NCBI GenBank assembly: GCA_937907025.1
Contig: CALESJ010000009.1
Span: 1 to 17,955, forward strand
Direction: 5' to 3'
Length of the DNA stretch: 17,955 nt
From: an uncultured Faecalibacterium sp.
GTDB lineage: Bacteria; Bacillota; Clostridia; Oscillospirales; Ruminococcaceae
The position numbers were made by a program, and so were the translations under genes. Under the pieces are notes generated by a model, which was not told the origin of the DNA, searched no databases, and worked only from the letters and a program-made list of their open reading frames with translations. How positions within the stretch are numbered: the first letter of the stretch is position 1; the number at the start of each line of letters is the position of its first letter. Of this stretch, positions 14,119 through 17,955 are shown piece by piece.

Positions 14119-14493
14119 AGCAAATGTTTCTCTCCCGTCTGCATCGCTTTACGCATCATGTGCTTGGAGTTAAGACGTGCTCGTCACCGTAGAACTTAGA
14201 TTTCAAACAAGGCGTGTCGATTCCTGAGAAAAGGCATTTTCTTTCGTTCAATGCAGCCAGGCCTCATTTTCCGTTTTCTGGCACATATTTAATTCTAAAG
14301 TGACGCATTTACATATTGTTACTTATTATATAATTTTCGAACGAAAAAGTCTACCTCTTCCTTTTGATATCTATTTTTCGCGTGCCCGGCGGGGAAAAGT
14401 ATCTCGTAAGCAGCCAAGCTGCTTTGCCGTTTTTCGTGAAGAGGTTACTGTATTTTTCCACTCTATTTGCATTTTAATTAGGAAGGCGAATGT
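14119..14493. other. Upstream region of the glycan operon
   Basis: No credible gene in this 375-bp stretch. It contains the operon promoter (14325-14353), an AT-rich block on its right side and a roughly 200-base leader on its left in which I see no clear riboswitch or operator. A plus-strand frame at 14300-14500 begins in the AT-rich block and looks like chance. Confidence 0.5.
14325..14353 (-). promoter_or_regulatory. Promoter of the glycan export operon
   Basis: On the minus strand a perfect -10 TATAAT (14330-14325) is spaced exactly 17 bp from a -35 TAGACT (14353-14348), within an AT-rich block. Transcription would start near 14318 and read into the first GT2 gene. Confidence 0.65.
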
Positions 14494-14567
14494 AAATTAA
14501 AAAGCACAAGAAGCTGGCATTCAGGGGATTCGCTTTTCCCCTCAAAAAGTTTCTTGTGCTTTAATTT
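14494..14567 (-). terminator. Large nested terminator hairpin
   Basis: AAATTAAA(AA)GCACAAGAA (14494-14512) pairs with TTCTTGTGCTTTAATTT (14551-14567), a 17-bp stem with a 2-nt bulge. A second stem AGGGGA/TCCCCT (14523-14542) is nested inside. On the minus strand the 3' arm ends in GCTTTTTAATTT. It should end the small-protein operon that starts at 15951 and insulate the glycan promoter downstream. Confidence 0.75.
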
Positions 14568-14607
14568 GCGGTTATTTCAGCCGGATAAATAAGTACCACG
14601 TCTTCCC

Positions 14608-14659
14608 GACATTCGGCTTTCCGAGAAAGGCCGGCCCCTGTAAGGGACCAAGAGAATGT
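14608..14659 (-). ncRNA. Possible three-way-junction structured RNA
   Basis: On the minus strand GACATTC (14659-14653) and GAATGTC (14614-14608) close a stem that encloses two further hairpins, GGTCCCT/AGGGGCC (loop TAC) and GGCCTTTC/GAAAGCC (one bulged C). The two inner hairpins directly abut each other. The arrangement is compact and lies in the 3' untranslated part of the minus-strand operon. No known riboswitch or ribozyme core (such as the hammerhead CUGAUGA) is visible. It could be a regulatory 3'UTR, a small RNA or a mobile-element end. Confidence 0.3.
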
Positions 14660-14708
14660 CTTCCGATGGATCTTGACCGGATTTGCTTTCGGTTTTACAG
14701 GAAATGCC

Positions 14709-14912
14709 TCAGAAATTCTGCTGGTTTTGTTCGTCTTTCAGGCGGGACTTTGCTTCTTCAACGGACTCCCCTTCTTTCGTCAGGTAACGGTCCACGAAAG
14801 CATCCTCAATTTTGGTATAGCCGCCCACAACGGTATCCTCAATTTTCCCGAAAGCCGCGGTGACATTCCGGGCTATCTTTTCGTTTGCTTTTACAAATTT
14901 TGATTTTGCCAT
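14709..14912 (-). CDS. Small repeat-containing cytoplasmic protein, unknown function
   Basis: A 67-residue, soluble, charged protein: MAKSKFVKANEKIARNVTAAF, then two related units KIEDTVVGGY and KIEDAFVDRY, then LTKEGESVEEAKSRLKDEQN. I recall similar short proteins with KIE(D/E) repeats as unnamed hypothetical genes in streptococci and clostridia; the function is unknown. It looks helical and amphipathic, with no membrane segment. A ribosome site (AGAAAGGA) lies about 9 bases before the ATG. Its first 22 bases overlap the end of the upstream membrane-protein gene, so the two are probably coupled. Last gene of the TetR-divergent operon. Confidence 0.75.
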   Translation of the reverse strand: MAKSKFVKANEKIARNVTAAFGKIEDTVVGGYTKIEDAFVDRYLTKEGESVEEAKSRLKDEQNQQNF

Positions 14913-15583
14913 ACATCATTTTCCTTTCTTGTTTGTGTTATCATACGGATTCCCAGCAACAGAATAAACAGGCATATTGCTGCGCCCGTAACGGCATTCA
15001 TCCGGCATATCTGCCTTTCTTCCACAGTGCCAAATGACACCAGCATCGACTGCTGCAGAGTCAGGACAGAAGCAGCCACTTCCGCCTGTCTGATGCGGCA
15101 CAGAACGACGGACAGCGTTGAGAATGCCTTGCGCTGCCGGACAGTCTGTGTTATGGATGCAGCAATTTTGCCAAAGGTGTAGGTCGCTATGGTGATCATG
15201 GTGATTTTTCCGTGGGGCATCCCAATTTTTTGCACTATACAGATTGCATTAACCCACGCCAGAATCACGCTCAACAAAACCAGCAGGACTCCGGAAGATT
15301 TTAAAAGCAGCGTTTCCGTTACATCGGAATTCGTTTTTTTCCTGTTTCCCGCACACAAAATAATTTCAAATCGCAAAACCGACAACAGACCGTAAAAAGC
15401 ACTCATGGCCACAAACCACATGGACAGCTGAAGAATCCCCAAGGCGCCGTGATACAGCGCATACAGGACATTGCAGCCAAAGGACAGTCCAGCCGACCGC
15501 AGCAGCCGCTCCCGGGCAGCAGCATTCTTTTTTGCGTGCTGTGCCTTGAAAGCCGGCAAACGCGCTCTTTGTCGCCGGTTCAA
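14891..15583 (-). CDS. Multi-spanning membrane protein, unknown function
   Basis: A 230-residue protein with a basic N-terminus (MNRRQRARLPAFKAQHAKKN) and about five hydrophobic segments (near residues 32-50, 53-75, 90-115, 127-147 and 200-217). No family recognised. The start is a TTG that overlaps the stop of the upstream gene (TTGA), implying translational coupling; no well-spaced ribosome site is seen and the next Met is at residue 54, inside the membrane region. It overlaps the following 67-codon gene by 22 bases. Within an operon divergent from a TetR regulator, such a protein could be part of a stress or efflux response, but this is inference only. Confidence 0.7.
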   Translation of the reverse strand: MNRRQRARLPAFKAQHAKKNAAARERLLRSAGLSFGCNVLYALYHGALGILQLSMWFVAMSAFYGLLSVLRFEIILCAGNRKKTNSDVTETLLLKSSGVLLVLLSVILAWVNAICIVQKIGMPHGKITMITIATYTFGKIAASITQTVRQRKAFSTLSVVLCRIRQAEVAASVLTLQQSMLVSFGTVEERQICRMNAVTGAAICLFILLLGIRMITQTRKENDVWQNQNL

Positions 15584-15951
15584 TCCTTAATGTCTTTTGT
15601 GAGCGGCACCAGGGTCAGAAGGATAAGAATTCCGGCCAGTCCCACAATAATGCCGAGAATCGTTTTATCCCACACCATGGTAAAACACATTCCCACCCCG
15701 AATGCCAGTGCTCCGACGATTCCTGCCACCGTAATCAGGATGGTCTTGCCGCAAATACGAACCGGCCGCTTGTGCTCCATCTTTCTCCACACAAAAACGG
15801 TCACCAGGCCCAGCAGCACACCCGCACAGCCAAACACGATGCCGGGGCGGAAAGAATCCCACTCCTGGATCAGTGCCATACACATACCCAGGGCAAACAG
15901 CACGCCGCTGACCGTTCCGAGCAGCATGGCAACAAAACTGCTTTTTTTCAT
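15580..15951 (-). CDS. Small four-helix membrane protein, unknown function
   Basis: A 123-residue protein with four hydrophobic helices (about 6-27, 36-55, 69-92 and 97-116), joined by the short basic loop WRKMEHKRPVRICGK. Not recognised as a named family. It is the first gene of the operon divergent from the TetR regulator, with a strong ribosome site (GGAGGTG) 8 bases before the ATG. Its TGA stop overlaps the TTG of the next gene. Both its promoter and a CAAC..GTTG palindrome lie in the 127-bp divergent region, so it is very probably under control of the neighbouring regulator. Confidence 0.78.
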   Translation of the reverse strand: MKKSSFVAMLLGTVSGVLFALGMCMALIQEWDSFRPGIVFGCAGVLLGLVTVFVWRKMEHKRPVRICGKTILITVAGIVGALAFGVGMCFTMVWDKTILGIIVGLAGILILLTLVPLTKDIKD

Positions 15952-15982
15952 ATTATGTACACCTCCATCAATTTGATTAAAT

Positions 15983-15994
15983 CAACTATTGTTG
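15983..15994. promoter_or_regulatory. Candidate TetR operator O1
   Basis: CAACTATTGTTG, one mismatch from the perfect palindrome O2. It covers the -35 box of the tetR promoter (15989-15994) and falls just downstream of the predicted start of the divergent transcript, so a bound repressor would block both. A further palindrome, TTGATTAAATCAA (15973-15985), overlaps its left edge. Confidence 0.55.
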
Positions 15995-16017
15995 TTTTAA
16001 TCTGAATCCAGTATAAT
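15989..16017 (+). promoter_or_regulatory. tetR promoter
   Basis: -35 TTGTTG (15989-15994), 17-bp spacer, perfect -10 TATAAT (16012-16017). It reads into the TetR gene with a start about 55 bases ahead of the ATG. Its -10 overlaps the -10 of the divergent promoter. Confidence 0.65.
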
Positions 16018-16038
16018 TTTTTCAAAGAGGCAAAACAA
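16010..16038 (-). promoter_or_regulatory. Promoter of the divergent membrane-protein operon
   Basis: On the minus strand -35 TTGTTT (16038-16033), 17-bp spacer, -10 TATACT (16015-16010). It is opposed to, and shares bases with, the tetR promoter, so the two cannot be fully occupied by polymerase at once. Confidence 0.6.
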
Positions 16039-16050
16039 TCATCAATATAG

Positions 16051-16062
16051 CAACAATTGTTG
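16051..16062. promoter_or_regulatory. Candidate TetR operator O2
   Basis: A perfect 12-bp palindrome CAACAATTGTTG, 68 bp centre-to-centre from O1. It lies in the tetR leader a few bases before its ribosome site and just upstream of the divergent -35. Sequence and placement suit a TetR-family dimer. Confidence 0.6.
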
Positions 16063-16078
16063 AGATAAAGGAGAAAAT

Positions 16079-16627
16079 ATGAATACCCCCAACAACCGGC
16101 GCAGAAAGGAATCCCGGGAAAAAATTGAAAAAGTCTTTGTTGAGCTGTTACAGACAAAGGAACTGAACCGCATCCGTGTATCCGACATCTGCAAGCAGGC
16201 CGGCCTGAATCGCACAACCTTTTACGCCAACTATCCGGATATTTACGGTCTGGCAGATGCCATCCGGGACCGGCTGGAAGCCGGTTTGGCAGATATCTTT
16301 CAGGAAGAAATATCGTCCGGGGTCAACACCAACGATTACCTGAAATTGTTCCGTCATATCCGGCAGAACCAGATTTTTTACCGCACCTATTTCAAGTTGG
16401 GATATGATGACAACTACAAAATCGTGACCTACGACACCGAGCAGGCAAAGAAGTACTTCCAGGACCGCTTTATCCCCTATCATATGGAATTCTTCAAAAG
16501 CGGGCTGACCAGAATCATCAAGCTCTGGCTGCAAAACGGCTGCCAGGAAACGCCGGAAGAAATGTTTGAGATTGTGACAAGTGAATACCAGGGACGTGAA
16601 AGTTTCTTTCTGAAATCTACCGAATGA
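16079..16627 (+). CDS. TetR/AcrR family transcriptional regulator
   Basis: A 182-residue regulator. The N-terminal DNA-binding domain shows the TetR pattern: REKIEKVFVELLQTKELNRI, then RVSDICKQAGLNRTTFYANY and PDIYGLADAI (helix-turn-helix about residues 33-55). The rest is a helical ligand/dimer domain with several aromatic residues (FYRTYFKLGYDD) that is not diagnostic of the ligand. The ribosome site AAAGGAG lies about 6 bases before the ATG. It is divergently transcribed from the three-gene membrane operon, with two palindromes between them that suggest autoregulation and control of that operon. A bidirectional terminator follows. Confidence 0.88.
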   Translation: MNTPNNRRRKESREKIEKVFVELLQTKELNRIRVSDICKQAGLNRTTFYANYPDIYGLADAIRDRLEAGLADIFQEEISSGVNTNDYLKLFRHIRQNQIFYRTYFKLGYDDNYKIVTYDTEQAKKYFQDRFIPYHMEFFKSGLTRIIKLWLQNGCQETPEEMFEIVTSEYQGRESFFLKSTE

Positions 16628-16660
16628 AGCGGGAGCAAACAGCAATTTTCCCGACAAAGT

Positions 16661-16706
16661 AAAAGACCGCCGTCGGCTTTATGGCCGCAGCGGTCTTTTT
16701 GATTTT
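16661..16706 (+). terminator. Bidirectional terminator after tetR
   Basis: AAAGACCGC (16662-16670) pairs with GCGGTCTTT (16690-16698), with an inner stem formed by CGGC/GCCG, followed by TTTTTGATTTTTT on the plus strand and by TTTTACTTT on the minus strand. It can serve tetR and the minus-strand gene tail that ends at 16710. Confidence 0.88.
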
Positions 16707-16709
16707 TTA

Positions 16710-16952
16710 TCAGAGATAAGCCTGTATTTCCAAGGGGAAAATGCCATCCCGGTATGTGCCCTGGGTCAGGTTGGTCAGCACCACAAGCTGTGTTTCCGGA
16801 GCTTGCCGAAAGGCCGTTTCTGCATTGGGCAGCGGGTCCCAGAGGCAGTCGGATTCCACCCGGCAGCAGCGGCATTCTGCCGCTGGCAACCGGAACATGC
16901 GCTCCTCTTTTCTGCCGTTGTCCAGCAGTTCCAGGGTCAGATATCTTCTCTC
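16710..16952 (-). pseudogene. C-terminal tail of an unidentified minus-strand gene
   Basis: An 80-codon minus-strand frame (YLTLELLDNGRKEERMF, then PETQLVVLTNLTQGTYRDGI, ending FPLEIQAYL) looks like genuine protein: balanced composition, several Cys (CRCC), and a stop placed just before a bidirectional terminator. It has no start with a ribosome site, and its frame closes upstream (TAA at 16953-16955) exactly where the plus-strand MFS fragment begins. I read it as the surviving 3' end of a gene whose 5' part was removed. Family unknown. Confidence 0.5.
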
Positions 16953-17529
16953 TTATATTCTGATGCAGGTCGTCTTTCTCGGCTTTTCCTTCATCCTTTC
17001 CAACTATCTGCAGATCGTATGCGGGGAAAGCGCTTTTATCACCGGACTGTGCCTGCTGCCGGGTGCTTTGGGGCAGGCGCTGCTTTCCATCGGCAGCGGT
17101 ATGATTCTGGACCGGTACGGCGCCAAAAAGCCCATCTTTTTCGGCAGCGTGCTGGCAATTCTGGGCTGTGCTTTGTTCGTGGCGGCCGGTACCCGTATGT
17201 CCGCCGGATTTGTCATTCTTTTCTATGTCATCACTGAGCTTGGGCTGGGCTGCACCTACGGCAACACCATGACCCATGCGCTGCAGAACATTACCGCCCG
17301 GCAGAATGCAGATGGTAATGCCGTGTTCAACACCTTCGGGCAGCTGGCCGGGTCAGTGGGGACTTCGGTGGCAGCGGTCATCCTGACGGTTTTCCAGCAG
17401 GACGGCCGTTTTGCCTCCCTGACAGAGGCCACTGCCGGCGGCGCCCACTGTATCTTTACGGTGTTCCTGGTCCTGCTGTGCCTGAACCTTCTTTTCCAGG
17501 TTGCCGCTTTCCGAAAAGCAAAAAACTAA
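16936..17529 (+). pseudogene. MFS transporter (DHA2-like), C-terminal half only
   Basis: About 197 codons of a major facilitator drug-transporter type protein, from VRYLLSYILMQVVFLGFSF to the end. About five hydrophobic helices can be counted, and the loop GMILDRYGAKKPIFFGS carries the motif-A-like D-R-x-G-x-K-K. Family members are about 450-500 residues, so the N-terminal half is missing. The frame continues upstream to an ATG at 16741, but that part (Ser/Arg-rich, MPSRYVPWVRL...) is the antisense of the minus-strand gene tail and is not transporter sequence. There is no ribosome site at the first internal ATG (16963). A broken gene, not expected to be functional. Confidence 0.8.
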
Positions 17530-17550
17530 GAGAAAAAGGAGTCCTGAACT

Positions 17551-17802
17551 ATGGTTTATCAGACAAACGGCACCTGTTCCCGGGAAATTCACCTGGAATT
17601 TGACGGGAACAAGATTCGTTCGGTCCATTTTGTGATGGGGTGTCCGGGGCTGACCCAGGCACTGGAACGGATGCTGGAAGGCATGGAAGTAGACGAAGCC
17701 ATCCGCAAGCTGGACGGCATCCAATGCCTGGATAAAGGCACCTCCTGCCCCGACCAGCTGGCCCGGGCACTGAAACAGTACAAGCAGAAAGGAAACACCT
17801 GA
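17551..17802 (+). CDS. TSCPD domain protein (TIGR03905 type)
   Basis: An 83-residue protein with the eponymous TSCPD motif (64-68) and conserved cysteines C9, C31, C59 and C66 (GTCSREI, FVMGCPGL, GIQCLDKG, SCPDQL). This matches the small stand-alone TSCPD proteins of Firmicutes, related to the C-terminal zinc-binding domain of class II (B12-dependent) ribonucleotide reductases; the role of the free form is unclear. The ribosome site AAGGAG lies 9 bases ahead of the ATG. The gene begins 21 bp after the MFS remnant and overlaps the next start by ATGA, so it is co-translated with the oxidoreductase that follows. Confidence 0.88.
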   Translation: MVYQTNGTCSREIHLEFDGNKIRSVHFVMGCPGLTQALERMLEGMEVDEAIRKLDGIQCLDKGTSCPDQLARALKQYKQKGNT

Positions 17803-17955
17803 TGACGACATTCACCATTTTTGAACCGGCCCGCATCAAAAGTCTGGCTTTGAAAAACCGCATTTATGTAACCCCCATGGTGACCCGCTTCAGCGTTCCC
17901 GATAATCGCCAATGCGTCCGTAGTAGGAAAGCGGACACGAAAGTAATCAATCAAC
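17802..17955 (+). pseudogene. NADH:flavin oxidoreductase (old yellow enzyme type), 5' end, apparently interrupted
   Basis: The first ~34 residues, MTTFTIFEPARIKSLALKNR, then IYVTPMVTRFSVPD, match the start of the old yellow enzyme / BaiCD-FadH-like family (L-F-E-P-x-x-I-x-x-L-x-x-K-N-R-I...P-M). These flavoenzymes reduce enoates or other double bonds with NAD(P)H. After PDN, about 17905, the frame turns into RQCVRSRKADTKVINQ, which has no family character, while the opposite strand begins to look like another gene. The ATG overlaps the TSCPD stop (ATGA), and AAAGGAA supplies a ribosome site. It runs off the window end, so whether it is broken by insertion or by a frameshift is not settled. 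Confidence 0.6.
17900..17955 (-). pseudogene. Possible fragment of a mobile-element replication initiator (Rep)
   Basis: On the minus strand the last ~50 bases read LIDYFRVRFPTTDALAII. An (I/V)DYxRxRFPTTD-like segment resembles the N-terminal region of replication initiation factor (Rep_trans/MobT-type) proteins of Firmicutes ICEs and plasmids. It continues off the window to the right (upstream) and loses its character at about 17905, where the antisense of the flavin oxidoreductase begins. The call rests on about 18 residues and memory of the family. Confidence 0.3.

Noticed and set aside
14300..14500. 66-codon plus-strand frame upstream of the glycan operon
   Set aside because: Starts in an AT-rich promoter block, no ribosome site, basic low-information sequence.
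14608..14659. Hammerhead ribozyme for the three-way junction
   Set aside because: The conserved CUGAUGA and GAAA core strands are absent on both strands.
16741..16935. N-terminal 65 codons of the apparent 262-residue MFS protein
   Set aside because: Antisense of a credible minus-strand gene tail, Ser/Arg-rich, with no membrane character; not part of a transporter.
16480..17277. 265-codon minus-strand open frame
   Set aside because: Runs antisense through tetR, its terminator and the MFS fragment; low-complexity His/Gln/Gly-rich shadow.
1..17955. CRISPR array
   Set aside because: No regularly spaced repeats of 25-40 bp with unique spacers seen; the GACAAC repeats are too short and too close.

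Overview
The window reads as low-to-medium GC Firmicutes DNA, most like a gut Oscillospiraceae/Ruminococcaceae genome (Faecalibacterium/Gemmiger/Subdoligranulum type). This guess rests on the style of the conjugative genes, the strong AGGAGG ribosome sites and a TSCPD (TIGR03905-type) protein; no rRNA or other taxonomic marker is present. Almost all genes up to 15951 lie on the minus strand, so that part reads right to left.

Region 1 (1-7505) is one end of an integrative conjugative element (ICE). From its right end inward it carries: an attachment site that is the 3' half of a tRNA-Arg(CCT) gene (7464-7505); an Xis-like excisionase; an AT-richer cargo pair (a short ORF and a PD-(D/E)XK-like protein); a DUF3847 protein; a likely oriT; a MobA/MobL (MobQ) relaxase; a CHC2 zinc-finger primase; a VirE-like P-loop ATPase; TnpW; a VirD4/TraG coupling protein; and a Maff2 protein. 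The coupling protein has lost its N-terminal third, including Walker A, and is joined to about 30 foreign codons. Maff2 is short too, so this copy may not be able to transfer by itself. Several of these genes are preceded by a hairpin followed by the same T-rich tract (TTTTGTTTTGCC) and then a ribosome site. No integrase lies between xis and the att site.

Region 2 (7506-14353) is chromosomal. It starts with the terminator that belonged to the interrupted tRNA gene. Then comes a six-gene operon read leftwards from a good promoter at 14325-14353: three GT2 glycosyltransferases (one with an unusual N-terminal domain), a GT29 sialyltransferase-like enzyme, and an ABC-2 permease plus ATPase of the teichoic-acid/O-antigen export type. 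It ends in a strong terminator. The likely product is a surface glycan assembled in the cytoplasm and exported by the ABC pair.

Region 3 (14494-16706) holds a three-gene operon of small or membrane proteins, divergent from a TetR regulator. The two promoters face each other with overlapping -10 boxes, and two CAAC..GTTG palindromes about 68 bp apart look like TetR operators. Downstream of the operon lie a possible three-way-junction RNA and a large nested terminator.

Region 4 (16710-17955) is scarred. A minus-strand gene tail abuts the C-terminal half of an MFS transporter, followed by an intact TSCPD protein. The start of an NADH:flavin oxidoreductase then breaks off near 17905, where a minus-strand sequence resembling the start of a mobile-element replication initiator takes over.
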